Below, in pieces: positions 8,261-16,134 of a stretch of 64,000 bases of DNA. The notes below the pieces were generated by a model, which was not told the origin of the DNA, searched no databases, and was given only the letters and a program-made list of their open reading frames with translations. This DNA comes from JAJDOD01 sp039024895. Its GTDB lineage: Bacteria; Pseudomonadota; Alphaproteobacteria; Rhodobacterales; Rhodobacteraceae. Positions within the stretch are counted from its first letter, which is position 1, and every line of letters begins with the position of its first letter. The DNA is taken from assembly GCA_039024895.1 (NCBI GenBank), contig JBCCPJ010000016.1:1-64000 (forward strand), given 5' to 3'. The position numbers and the translations under genes were made by a program.

Positions 8261-8995
8261 TTAAAAGCGGCGAGGAATTTTTGGCAACCTTTCGTCAAGA
8301 TATCCGAGTGGTTGGGTCGCCAGTTCCCGGACGAGCTTGCGTGTCATCGCGCGTCTGTAATCCGCGAACCCCCGTGCCACTTCTACAAATGCCCCAGGCC
8401 CTTGGATTATCTGCGTGTTGAAATAGGCAGGTAATTCCCCAGTCTCGCGTGCACCGCTTTGTTCTTCTTCCACGCTTTGCGCGATCACCAACGCGTTGAT
8501 CCGCAGGCCAGCCAAGGCGCGCGTCTGGCGCAATTGCTGCGGTGTCGGCCAGTCGTTGTTCTTGCCATCGCCCGACACATCCAGCGTTTGATCCCAACAA
8601 GATGGTCCCCGATCGATCAGTTCTTTCCCAAAGGCCAAAGCCGCAGCAAGACCGGTCGGTTCTGGGGCTGGCATCCGTTGCAGGACCGAGAGGCGTGCGA
8701 TGACCGCGTTGAGCGCTGCGTCATCTTCAATGAGAACCCAGTCTTGTACCACCCGCTGAAAACGCGATGCCGACCATTCGAACACCGCGAGTGCGACCGG
8801 CGCATCTGGCATAGCAAACAACAGACTGCGCACCTTCTCATCATCCAACGCGGCCGCGATGCCTTGCGTTTGGAGTTGATACTCGTTGGCGTCCACAGAT
8901 CCCGACACATCGAGCGCCAAGGCGAGCGACAGGCGACACGGCTCACTCACCGCGGGCAAGCCCAGAAGAGCAAAGCAGACTGCAAGAACCTTCAT
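8261..8995 (-). CDS. DUF1194 von Willebrand factor A-like protein (second copy)
   Basis: A 244-residue secreted protein with a signal peptide (MKVLAVCFALLGLPAVS) followed by a vWA-like domain. The metal-binding DxSxS motif is D29/S31/S33 in LALDVSGSVD, and LDVSGDGKNN gives a second conserved acidic stretch. DUF1194 proteins are widespread in Rhodobacteraceae with unknown function; vWA domains usually bind protein partners through a divalent ion. It overlaps the upstream DUF1194 gene by four bases, the third gene of a gloA-DUF1194-DUF1194 operon. Confidence 0.9.
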   Translation of the reverse strand: MKVLAVCFALLGLPAVSEPCRLSLALALDVSGSVDANEYQLQTQGIAAALDDEKVRSLLFAMPDAPVALAVFEWSASRFQRVVQDWVLIEDDAALNAVIARLSVLQRMPAPEPTGLAAALAFGKELIDRGPSCWDQTLDVSGDGKNNDWPTPQQLRQTRALAGLRINALVIAQSVEEEQSGARETGELPAYFNTQIIQGPGAFVEVARGFADYRRAMTRKLVRELATQPLGYLDERLPKIPRRF

Positions 8996-9669
8996 TGCCG
9001 GACCGCAATTGCGCGACTGACCTCACGTTCGAGTTTGCGGCGCATTGCGCGTTCAAAATCGAGGAAATCCTGCGCTTGCTCGACAAAGGCGCCGGGCCCC
9101 CGGATAACCTCAGATCGATAATATGCCACAAGGTCCGTCAGCACTGTCGCGCCACAAATCGCGAGACCGTTCACCGTGACATCTGCCAGCGGGAAGTGTT
9201 TGTAGGCGGCCGCGGGCGGATACCCGTGGTTGCTGCGCCCGTCGCCGGAGACGTCGATCTTCCGCGCATCACAGGTTGGCGCCTCTTGTAACAACCCCGC
9301 CGCGAAACCAAGGGCCGCCCCCATTGCGGTAGGCGATTGCGTGGAAACGCGCTCGGCCCCTGACAACTCTTCAGCTGCGCGGAATAAATCCTCCCCCTTG
9401 CGGACCAAACGCCAGGGGAGGATGACATGCTGGTTCCATTCGCCGCTCCACTCAAACGCGGCGAGCGCCACTGGCGCGTCAGTCGACAGAAACGCCGCCT
9501 GTACCTCTGGGGCGATCAGCGCCGCTGCCAGTCCGTTTCGCTGCAAAACATACTCTGTATCGTCGACGGAAGCAGAGGCATCTATCGCCAGAACAAGTGC
9601 GAGGCGGCAGGCCAGCGCCGGGGCGGGCAGGGCCGCTGCAAGACCGGCCCCGACCCAAAGCTTCACCAA
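8992..9669 (-). CDS. DUF1194 von Willebrand factor A-like protein (first copy)
   Basis: A 225-residue paralogue of the following gene, with the same order: signal peptide ending near PALA, MIDAS residues D30/S32/S34 in LAIDASASVD, the IDVSGDGRSN stretch and a C-terminal GPGAFVEQAQDF helix shared with its neighbour (GPGAFVEVARGF). The pair must come from a tandem duplication but has diverged considerably, so it is not recent. The start overlaps the end of the glyoxalase gene by seven bases. Confidence 0.9.
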   Translation of the reverse strand: MVKLWVGAGLAAALPAPALACRLALVLAIDASASVDDTEYVLQRNGLAAALIAPEVQAAFLSTDAPVALAAFEWSGEWNQHVILPWRLVRKGEDLFRAAEELSGAERVSTQSPTAMGAALGFAAGLLQEAPTCDARKIDVSGDGRSNHGYPPAAAYKHFPLADVTVNGLAICGATVLTDLVAYYRSEVIRGPGAFVEQAQDFLDFERAMRRKLEREVSRAIAVRQ

Positions 9670-10097
9670 TGGCCTGTATTCTCCATACTGGCCCAGGGCT
9701 CCTGGGGCGGCAGGTTGTCGCCGCGCTGGAGTAATTCAACCGAGACGTTGTCCGGTGAGCGTACAAAGGCCATATGCCCATCCCGCGGCGGTCGGTTGAT
9801 GGTCAGACCCGCATCCATGAGACTTTGACACATGTCGTAAATGTTATCGACGCGGTAAGCGAGGTGCCCGAAATGGCGGCTGTCGCTCGGCAATCCCTCA
9901 TCTCCGTCCCAGTTATAGGTCAATTCAACATCCGCGCGCCCGTCTTGCTGATCGGGGGGGGCCATGAAAACAAGCGTAAACCGTCCCCCTTCATGATCCG
10001 TCCGGCGGCGCTCGACCAGACCCAGCATCTTATAGAAGTCAATTGATTTATCGAGGTCCTTCACCCGAACCATCGTGTGCAGGTATTCGGTGCTCAT
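9663..10097 (-). CDS. gloA: Lactoylglutathione lyase (glyoxalase I), VOC family
   Basis: A 144-residue glyoxalase I that isomerises the hemithioacetal of methylglyoxal and glutathione to S-lactoylglutathione. Conserved parts are HTMVRVKDLDKSIDFYKMLG, RFTLVFMAPP, VELTYNWD, GHLAYRVDNIYD and DNVSVELLQ; H and E residues within these supply the metal ligands. The ATG at 10097 has a strong GGAGG site, so the 64 codons open upstream are not part of the protein. It heads the operon containing the two DUF1194 genes, an unexplained pairing. Confidence 0.93.
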   Translation of the reverse strand: MSTEYLHTMVRVKDLDKSIDFYKMLGLVERRRTDHEGGRFTLVFMAPPDQQDGRADVELTYNWDGDEGLPSDSRHFGHLAYRVDNIYDMCQSLMDAGLTINRPPRDGHMAFVRSPDNVSVELLQRGDNLPPQEPWASMENTGHW

Positions 10098-10259
10098 ACG
10101 TTCTCCTCCATTTTCTATCGTCAGGTGTAAATCCACCGGTGGCACGCACAAGCTGAAAACTGACGACGGACACATTTGCGCGGCATTTACCGACTGGAAA
10201 AGGATTTGTCCTAGTGCAGTCGCAACAAAACGACTCGCTTCTCGCGTAAAGGGTTTTCC

Positions 10260-12590
10260 ATGTCCGCAAATCATTCGATTGCCGATCAAATCAGTGCAAT
10301 CAGCCGTAACCTCATAATCGGACTGGTTCTCCTTGCAGTGCTTGCCGTTGGCTCGACGCTAATTGTGCGATCAACTTTTGTCGACTATCGGAAAAGTGCG
10401 GTTTCCACATTGAAATCTAACGAAATTCTCGAAGATATCTTTGAAGCACGCATTGCCGCGATGAAGTGGCGCGCAACGGATAGCGATGCGCATATTGCAG
10501 AATTCAACGACAACATGGAAGATTTGAGGATCGCAGCAGCGGATCTTTCAGAGGTCACCAGAGGCTCGGAAGAGGTGGCGAACGCGCTCTCCGAAAAGGT
10601 GGGCGATCTGGATGTGTATGAAGCTAATTTCCTGAAAGCGCTCGAAGCACAGGCCGCGTACGACGCGGCGGAAGCTGCAGCGACAGAGGCAGGGCTGACG
10701 GCCCGGCGCGCGTTGAGCGAAATCATGACATCAGCATACGAAGACGGAGAACCGGCGGCGGCATTCTACGCGGGTCGCTCCTTAGAAGCCCTAATGCTCG
10801 GCCGATATTATCTCGAACGGTTCCGTCAGTCGGAAGCGCAAGAAGACATTGAGCGTGCGTTTTCTGAAATGAAAGAGGCAAAAGCGCTGATCGCAACCCT
10901 GCAAACTGCACTTCAGAATCCAAGGCGTCAGGAGCTTGCCGCATCGGCGGCGGCGCAAATACAGAATTTCATCGACAGTAAATCCGAACTTGCCAGCCAT
11001 ATTGCCGACCTAACCGCTGCGCGCGAAGCTATGGATATCATCGGTCCAAAGATCGTAGGAGATGTCGAGTTTGCCGTCGGATCTGCTGTTGCACTCCAGA
11101 ACACGCTTGGCCCAAGGGGACAGGTCATTTCCTTCTGGGCAATCGTTGCCATTGGGGCTGCGTCCGGTCTGATCATACTGATAGGTGCCCGCTTCTCAAA
11201 ACGCACAGCAACACGTCTTACGAATGAGATTGAGGCAGCGGTGGATTGCATGACGCAGATTGCGGAGGGCGATCTGGATACAAAAGTGCCGAACACCGGC
11301 ACGGACAACGAAATCGGACGGATGGCGAAGGCGCTTGAAGTGTTCAAAGGCAACGGCAAGGCCGCTATTGAGGCAGCTGAACGCGAAAGCGCAGCCGAGG
11401 AAGAGCGACGAGCAAACGCTGAAGCTGCAAAGCGCGAGCAGGAAGAGCGTGACCGTCAGGCGCAACTCGGGATCGAAGCTGCCCAGAAGGAGATGATTAC
11501 AAGTCTCGGCCAATCGGTTGGTCAGGTTGTGTCCGCTGCGTCCGAGGGCGATTTCAGCAAAAGAGTTGAGGCGGAGTTTGACGACCCCGAACTGGTACGA
11601 CTTGCCGAAGGCATCAATAGGCTCATTGAAAGCATCAACGAAAGTGTTGACGCGACCGTGAATGTGCTTGGAAAAATCGCGGTCGGCGATCTGACGGAGA
11701 CCATAAGTGGCGACTTCAAAGGCGCTTTTGGTCAACTCCAGTCCAATACAAACGAAATGGTGTCTTGCTTGACGACGCTCATTGGTGAAATAACGGACAG
11801 CGGTGCGACACTTCAGGGCTCTGCGGGGGAACTCAAGGAAAGCTCCACAGGACTTTCGAAACAGGCTGAGCAGAACGCTGCGGCGATTGAAGAAACCTCC
11901 GCGGCACTTGAGGAACTGAGTGCGAGCCTCAAACAAGTCAGCGACAATGTGAGTGATGCGGACCAAAGCGTTCGTACGACGAGCGAAACGGCCAAGTCGA
12001 GCAGTGAAGTGGCACAATCGGCAGCAATGGCCATGGGCCAGATAGCCGACGCGTCCGCAGAAATCTCGAAAGTGGTCGGTGTCATCAATGATATTGCGTT
12101 CCAGATCAATCTGTTGGCTTTGAATGCTGGCGTCGAAGCTGCCCGTGCCGGACCGGCTGGTCAGGGCTTTTCTGTTGTCGCCGCTGAGGTTCGCCAATTG
12201 TCTCAGCGCGCTAGCGAAGCCGCCAAGGAGATTGCGGATGTCATCGCCCGAAGTGATGACGCGGTTGCAGAAGGCGTCACCAAAGTGGCCGACGCACAGT
12301 CATCGCTGTCCAAGATCTCCAACAGCGTCGTGGATATTTCGGATCGTATTTCCGAGGCTGCGGCGGCCATTAAAGAGCAGGTGCAAGGCGTTGCCGAAAT
12401 CAACAATGCGATCGCCCAGGTCGACCAGAACACGCAGAGACAGGCGGCCACCGCAGAGGAACTGACGGCCTCAAGCGCATTGCTCAGCAGCGAGTCGGCT
12501 AGTCTGCGGGCATCGATTTCGCGGTTTGCGATCGATCAGCGCGACAGATCGTTAGACATCTTGCCCGGCGAATTCCAAAAAACAGCTTAG
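10260..12590 (+). CDS. Methyl-accepting chemotaxis protein
   Basis: A 776-residue chemoreceptor. A first membrane helix at about 17-37 and a second at about 289-311 enclose a mostly helical periplasmic sensor (about 250 residues). A HAMP domain follows (IAEGDLDTKVPNTGTDNEIG), then a second HAMP-like unit near 424-500 (ASEGDFSKRVEAEF and VGDLTETISGDFKGAFGQLQ). The signalling hairpin tip is clear around 616-650: FQINLLALNAGVEAARAG and GFSVVAAEVRQLSQ. The usual acidic residue after ARAG is proline here. No terminal CheR-docking pentapeptide is obvious and no che genes are nearby. Confidence 0.93.
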   Translation: MSANHSIADQISAISRNLIIGLVLLAVLAVGSTLIVRSTFVDYRKSAVSTLKSNEILEDIFEARIAAMKWRATDSDAHIAEFNDNMEDLRIAAADLSEVTRGSEEVANALSEKVGDLDVYEANFLKALEAQAAYDAAEAAATEAGLTARRALSEIMTSAYEDGEPAAAFYAGRSLEALMLGRYYLERFRQSEAQEDIERAFSEMKEAKALIATLQTALQNPRRQELAASAAAQIQNFIDSKSELASHIADLTAAREAMDIIGPKIVGDVEFAVGSAVALQNTLGPRGQVISFWAIVAIGAASGLIILIGARFSKRTATRLTNEIEAAVDCMTQIAEGDLDTKVPNTGTDNEIGRMAKALEVFKGNGKAAIEAAERESAAEEERRANAEAAKREQEERDRQAQLGIEAAQKEMITSLGQSVGQVVSAASEGDFSKRVEAEFDDPELVRLAEGINRLIESINESVDATVNVLGKIAVGDLTETISGDFKGAFGQLQSNTNEMVSCLTTLIGEITDSGATLQGSAGELKESSTGLSKQAEQNAAAIEETSAALEELSASLKQVSDNVSDADQSVRTTSETAKSSSEVAQSAAMAMGQIADASAEISKVVGVINDIAFQINLLALNAGVEAARAGPAGQGFSVVAAEVRQLSQRASEAAKEIADVIARSDDAVAEGVTKVADAQSSLSKISNSVVDISDRISEAAAAIKEQVQGVAEINNAIAQVDQNTQRQAATAEELTASSALLSSESASLRASISRFAIDQRDRSLDILPGEFQKTA

Positions 12591-12617
12591 GGCTCGCCGA
12601 GTTATTGTCGGGAGCCC
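12590..12617 (+). terminator. Possible weak terminator after the chemoreceptor gene
   Basis: GGGCTC (12590-12595) pairs with GAGCCC (12612-12617) across a 16-base loop, overlapping the end of the gene. No T-run follows, so this is only a candidate. Confidence 0.3.
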
Positions 12618-12667
12618 CGTTGCGGCAGGCTTGATCGGCACTGCGCCAGTTCTTGGGGAAATTCGGG

Positions 12668-12676
12668 TTATCCACA
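12668..12676 (+). promoter_or_regulatory. Perfect DnaA box upstream of thyX
   Basis: TTATCCACA matches the consensus DnaA box exactly. It lies 75 bp before the thyX ATG and is followed at once by GATAACTACCACTACTAGTA, which contains an ACTAGT palindrome. A single box does not make an origin; DnaA-dependent control of thymidylate synthesis is a possible reading. Confidence 0.55.
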
Positions 12677-12750
12677 GATAACTACCACTACTAGTATTGA
12701 GCCGCGGAGAAAGCCCAGTATGCTGTAGGCCTCGACAGTCGGAGGCAGGC

Positions 12751-13677
12751 ATGAACATGGAAAATGACATCCCCCAAACCCCGGAGCAGGAAATTGCGGA
12801 ACTGCGCGCCACCGCGCACCAGACACGCCGCGCTACGAGCCCAGGAATGGAGGAACATCTCTACACGATCCATCCTGTTCTAGATCATGGCTTTGTCCGG
12901 GTGATTGACTACATGGGTGACGATGCCGCCATCACCCAAGCCGCCCGCGTCAGCTACGGCAAAGGGACCAAAGCGGTCAGCAATGACGAAGGCCTCATCC
13001 GCTATCTCATGCGGCACTGGCATTCGACCCCGTTTGAGATGTGCGAGATCAAGCTCCACGTCAAACTCCCCGTCTTCGTCGCCCGCCAGTGGATCCGCCA
13101 CCGCACCGCCAATGTGAACGAATACTCCGCCCGCTATTCGATCCTCGACCGCGAATTTTACATCCCCCACGCCCGGGACCTTGCCGCGCAATCGACCACG
13201 AACAACCAGGGTCGCGGCGAAACACTCCAAGGCGACGAGGCGCAACGCGTCCTCGACATCCTCCGCGACGACGCCATGCGCGCCTATGACCATTACGAAG
13301 AGATGATCGGGCAGGAGGGACAACAGGGCCTCGCCAGAGAGCTTGCCCGCATGAACCTCCCCGCCAACATCTACACCCAATGGTACTGGAAAGTGGACCT
13401 GCACAACCTGTTCCACTTCCTGCGCCTGCGCGCCGACGCCCACGCCCAATACGAGATCCGCGTCTACGCCGACGAAATCTGCCGCCTCGTGAAAGACTGG
13501 GTCCCCTACGCCTACGCCGCCTTCGAAGACTACCGCTTGGGAGGTGCGACCTTATCGGGCAAAGCGCTCGACTGCGTGCGCCGGATGCTGGCGGGCGAGG
13601 AGGTGACGCAGGAGAAGTCGGGGATGAGCAAAGGGGAGTGGCGGGAGTTTCAGGGGGTTCTGAACGACCCGGGCTAA
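12751..13677 (+). CDS. thyX: Flavin-dependent thymidylate synthase ThyX
   Basis: A 308-residue enzyme that methylates dUMP to dTMP using FAD, NADPH and methylenetetrahydrofolate. The ThyX signature RHRTANVNEYSARYS begins at R116. Upstream, HWHSTPFEMCEIKLHVKLP is also typical. The ATG at 12751 follows GGAGG by six bases (GGAGGCAGGC). It replaces ThyA, which is not seen in the window, and uses dUMP from Dut. Its last codons and stop lie inside a perfect palindrome (13667-13685). From about 12.9 kb to the gene end the third-position GC looks higher than in neighbouring genes. Confidence 0.95.
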   Translation: MNMENDIPQTPEQEIAELRATAHQTRRATSPGMEEHLYTIHPVLDHGFVRVIDYMGDDAAITQAARVSYGKGTKAVSNDEGLIRYLMRHWHSTPFEMCEIKLHVKLPVFVARQWIRHRTANVNEYSARYSILDREFYIPHARDLAAQSTTNNQGRGETLQGDEAQRVLDILRDDAMRAYDHYEEMIGQEGQQGLARELARMNLPANIYTQWYWKVDLHNLFHFLRLRADAHAQYEIRVYADEICRLVKDWVPYAYAAFEDYRLGGATLSGKALDCVRRMLAGEEVTQEKSGMSKGEWREFQGVLNDPG

Positions 13678-13711
13678 GCCCGGGTCAAATCGGTCCAGTG
13701 GACCGATTTGA
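13667..13711. repeat. Two abutting perfect palindromes at the thyX stop
   Basis: Palindrome 1 is ACCCGGGCT-A-AGCCCGGGT (13667-13685) and spans the thyX stop codon. Palindrome 2 has 12-bp arms TCAAATCGGTCC and GGACCGATTTGA around AGT (13685-13711). Both are perfect. There is no T-run, so a REP-like dispersed element or mRNA-stabilising stem is as likely as a terminator. Confidence 0.75.
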
Positions 13712-13755
13712 GTGAAGAACGGGCGTGCGCGAGCACGGCTAGATTGGAGTGTAGG

Positions 13756-14253
13756 ATGGAGATCGTCTTTTCCGGCTTTTGGAGTGCATTTTGGTTGTTT
13801 CTCGGTGTTGTCGCGGGAGCAGGCATCCAGCATTGGCTGACGCAAGTTCAATTCCAAAAACACCAAAAGAATGCACGGTTGGTTCTGGAAACTGAAATCG
13901 AACTCAATCTTATCGAAGCGGAAACAATTGCCGGTAGGATTCGGTTCCTGAAAGAGCGGGTTGGCGCTGGACAGATCGAAGATGCAGATCTTTTCTTAAA
14001 TATGCAGGGCTTTCATTATTCAGCGATTGGCCCCCTTGTGAATTCCGGGCATTTCCATTCAATGCTCGGTTCGGGAGGTGTGAAGAAGTATGTGGAATTC
14101 ATGCGATTTTTCAATAACAACAACGCGAACTGGCTAAGTTCGGCCTTGGTGGCCGAGCATGAAAAGGGGCTGTCTATGGCATTCTTGGATTGGATGCTCG
14201 GAAAGTGCGAAGTCCATTCAAGTGGTTTGAAGTTGATTTCAAAGCATACGTAG
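13756..14253 (+). CDS. Orphan membrane-anchored protein, unknown function
   Basis: A 165-residue protein that I do not recognise. A single N-terminal membrane segment (VFSGFWSAFWLFLGVVAGAG, about residues 3-22) is followed by a polar, largely helical domain, probably cytoplasmic (KNARLVLETEIELNLIEAET). The ATG at 13756 is preceded by GGAGTGTAGG. Base composition is lower in GC than thyX just upstream and it sits between two palindrome-rich blocks, which together suggest an accessory gene. No partner gene is adjacent. Confidence 0.65.
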   Translation: MEIVFSGFWSAFWLFLGVVAGAGIQHWLTQVQFQKHQKNARLVLETEIELNLIEAETIAGRIRFLKERVGAGQIEDADLFLNMQGFHYSAIGPLVNSGHFHSMLGSGGVKKYVEFMRFFNNNNANWLSSALVAEHEKGLSMAFLDWMLGKCEVHSSGLKLISKHT

Positions 14254-14605
14254 CAAGCGTAGAGTAAGTGCTAACTCACCACTTTTCGCAATACCCTCCA
14301 AAACATTCCCGCCCGGCGGGCACCGCCGGGCAGCGCCCGACCCGTCCCCAGGGCGGGCGCTTCGCGCGACGCCCCGGGTCGGTCGCTGCCCTCATCAAAC
14401 TGACTAACCATTGAATTATCGCCTTTCGGCGATGCGCCCTCGCGCTCCGCCCTCGAAAGTTACACTGGACCTCTTCCAAGTCGCCGCTCACCGCCCCAGC
14501 ATCAGCACGGCTCCGCCGAAACACGCCACGCTACGCACAGCACTTGCCCCGCACACGCACCGCGATACCATCATCGTATTAATTCAATTTTAGAAAGGGT
14601 CTTTC
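14254..14605. other. Intergenic region without a credible gene
   Basis: This 352-bp stretch holds the hairpin block at 14311-14391 and then a GC-rich sequence with no coding signature. One short open frame (14411-14593) has no family resemblance and no ribosome binding site. The last 30 bases are AT-rich (ATCGTATTAATTCAATTTTAG) and may contain the promoter of the small secreted protein that follows. Confidence 0.6.
14311..14391. repeat. GC-rich double hairpin block
   Basis: GCCCGGCGG-GCA-CCGCCGGGC (14311-14331) is a perfect 9-bp stem. It runs into a larger imperfect stem whose 17-bp arms, 14328-14344 and 14375-14391, differ at one position, enclosing a further GC-rich inner stem. The shape resembles a REP/BIME-type dispersed element; copy number elsewhere cannot be judged here. 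Confidence 0.65.
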
Positions 14606-14779
14606 ATGGTCACGCGTTTCCTTGCCACCGCCGCCATCATTCTTGCCGCAAAAACCGCGACCGCAAAAGGCATCGCTGGCACAGGTGCGCCCGATAATCG
14701 CGACGATGCCCAATGCCTCGCTCCGTTCGGCATCCCAACCTGTGCTGACATCACCCGCGCCACCGATCGCGGCGGCTGA
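14606..14779 (+). CDS. Small secreted protein, 57 residues, unknown function
   Basis: A short reading frame beginning MVTRFLATAAIILAAKTATA, a typical Sec signal peptide, with likely cleavage around residues 20-21. The mature part is about 37 residues and contains two cysteines (C37 and C46) nine residues apart, which could form a disulfide in the periplasm. AAAGGG stands seven bases before the ATG. I know no family for it. It is too short for routine gene finding, and the case rests on the signal peptide and ribosome binding site. Confidence 0.5.
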   Translation: MVTRFLATAAIILAAKTATAKGIAGTGAPDNRDDAQCLAPFGIPTCADITRATDRGG

Positions 14780-15026
14780 TCCAGCCTCAGAACGGCAACA
14801 TTAACGCGGGCCTTTTGGGCCCGGCGGGCGCCTTCCTCTTCTACGGGGCTAGGCTCACTTGGAGCACGTCGGCATCGATAGGCGTGATAGTGGTTGAATT
14901 TACGCTTCTCCGCCTCGTCGAAAGTGTCTCGCCAAGCTTCTTCTCCAACTAAACGCTTAGGCGAAACCGGACAGCACTTCCCTCCTCCGACTTCTGTGCT
15001 AACTCAGCGCGAAACGGAGACACCCG

Positions 15027-15428
15027 ATGGAAGTCCTCACCCTCTTCGCCGCTACTGCCGTGATCTTTCTGATCCTCGACGCGATTGCCTTGAACCTGCT
15101 CATCGCGCCGCTCTTCCGGAAACATCTAGGCGAGGCGATCTTGCCCATACCGCGTGTCCTGCCGGCGGCGGTGTTCTATTTGTTCTATGTTGCGGGGTTA
15201 TTGGTCCTCATCTCCTGGCCTGCCTATCAGGACGGCGATGCGATGCGCGCGCTATGGCAGGGCGCACTTCTGGGCGCGATGGCCTATGGCACATATGAGT
15301 TCACTAATTACGCGACGCTTGCCGATTGGAAACCATCCATGGTGGTTACGGATGGGCTTTGGGGCACGGCTTTGACCGCATTGTCGGCGTCGGGCGGCGT
15401 CATCGCGACGCAATTCATACTCGCCTGA
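15027..15428 (+). CDS. DUF2177 family membrane protein
   Basis: A 133-residue inner-membrane protein with four predicted hydrophobic segments (about 4-28, 46-66, 77-95 and 110-132). It matches DUF2177, whose members carry the pattern DAIALNLL near the start and GxAYGTYEFTNYATLxDWK in the middle; both are seen here. The function of the family is unknown. It stands alone, after a stretch with no other gene. Confidence 0.9.
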   Translation: MEVLTLFAATAVIFLILDAIALNLLIAPLFRKHLGEAILPIPRVLPAAVFYLFYVAGLLVLISWPAYQDGDAMRALWQGALLGAMAYGTYEFTNYATLADWKPSMVVTDGLWGTALTALSASGGVIATQFILA

Positions 15429-15905
15429 CACAGACGCACGCACAGACGTAATACCGACGTTATACCGACGTGATACCGAGCTGCCTCATTTTTGGGCATG
15501 TGTTGATTGGGTATGAATATTGCGGGCTGTCTTCGTTAAGAAATTCGCGATTTGCTGCGGGGATTTTTGTATGTAGTCCGGTGTTAAGGGCCCGCGGTTT
15601 AGATCGACACTGTCAGCTTCTGGTCTGTTTTTCGCGTATCGCCGGGGCCGCCACGGCGGTTGGCTTTATCCCCCTAATTGCAGTTCAGGACATTTGCGTT
15701 TGTTGTACCGGCAGCGCGCTCAAAAGGTGAATGCCGATCAGAGTTGCGCCGACGACGGCTCGCAACCCGGCATGCGTTACAAGGCCGTTAGCCCCGCTAT
15801 TCAGAGTGCACAGTGGATTGCCGCTTCTACCAGGCGTAAAGCTCGGTTTTCGCTCAGACTAAAAGTCCAGCGCATTCAAGTGGATAGAGGGCTGCTGGTC
15901 GCCTT
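15429..15905. other. Long intergenic region (477 bp) with tandem repeats
   Basis: No convincing gene was found on either strand. Small open frames at 15470-15730 and 15694-15909 lack ribosome binding sites and family resemblance, and the second runs into the cold-shock gene antisense. The region begins with three 11-bp tandem repeats. It could contain a degraded gene or an RNA; nothing in the sequence settles this. Confidence 0.55.
15443..15475. repeat. Three tandem 11-bp repeats, GACGTNATACC
   Basis: GACGTAATACC, GACGTTATACC and GACGTGATACC follow without gaps, differing only at position 6, starting 15 bp after the DUF2177 stop. An 11-bp period approximates one helical turn, as in iterated protein-binding sites. 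Confidence 0.8.
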
Positions 15906-16112
15906 TTAAAGCGCCTGAAGTTCGCCCGCGTGCTGCCGCCCGTCACGGCCTTCGACCAGCTCATAGCCAATCTTCATGTTGTCGGCGAGCCCGGTAAGCC
16001 CTGCCTTTTCGACTGCGGAAATATGCACAAAAATATCTTTGCCCCCGTCGTCAGGTGCAATGAACCCGTAACCTTTGGTGGTGTTGAACCATTTCACGGT
16101 GCCAGTCGGCAT
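15906..16112 (-). CDS. Cold-shock domain protein
   Basis: A 68-residue single cold-shock domain protein that binds single-stranded nucleic acid and melts RNA structure. The RNA-binding motifs RNP1 (KGYGFIAP) and RNP2 (DIFVHISAV) are intact and the length is normal. AAGGGAA lies eight bases before the ATG. A stable stem-loop occurs in the leader (16135-16151), and the 144-bp gap to the divergent Spx-like gene allows for a long untranslated leader of the kind often involved in cold-shock control. Confidence 0.95.
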   Translation of the reverse strand: MPTGTVKWFNTTKGYGFIAPDDGGKDIFVHISAVEKAGLTGLADNMKIGYELVEGRDGRQHAGELQAL

Positions 16113-16134
16113 TAGTCTATTCCCTTATCGTCCG

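Noticed and set aside
10098..10289. Upstream extension of the glyoxalase gene
   Set aside because: The GGAGG site and family-like MSTEYLHTMV start fix the beginning at 10097; the upstream residues do not resemble the family.
12880..13715. Several long open frames overlapping thyX on both strands
   Set aside because: They are shadows created by the high third-position GC of thyX; only the thyX frame carries family motifs.
14411..14593. A 60-codon frame in the hairpin-rich gap
   Set aside because: Proline/threonine/histidine-rich translation, no start signal, no resemblance to any family.
15470..15909. Two short frames in the long gap before the cold-shock gene
   Set aside because: Neither has a ribosome binding site nor a recognisable pattern, and one enters the cold-shock gene antisense.
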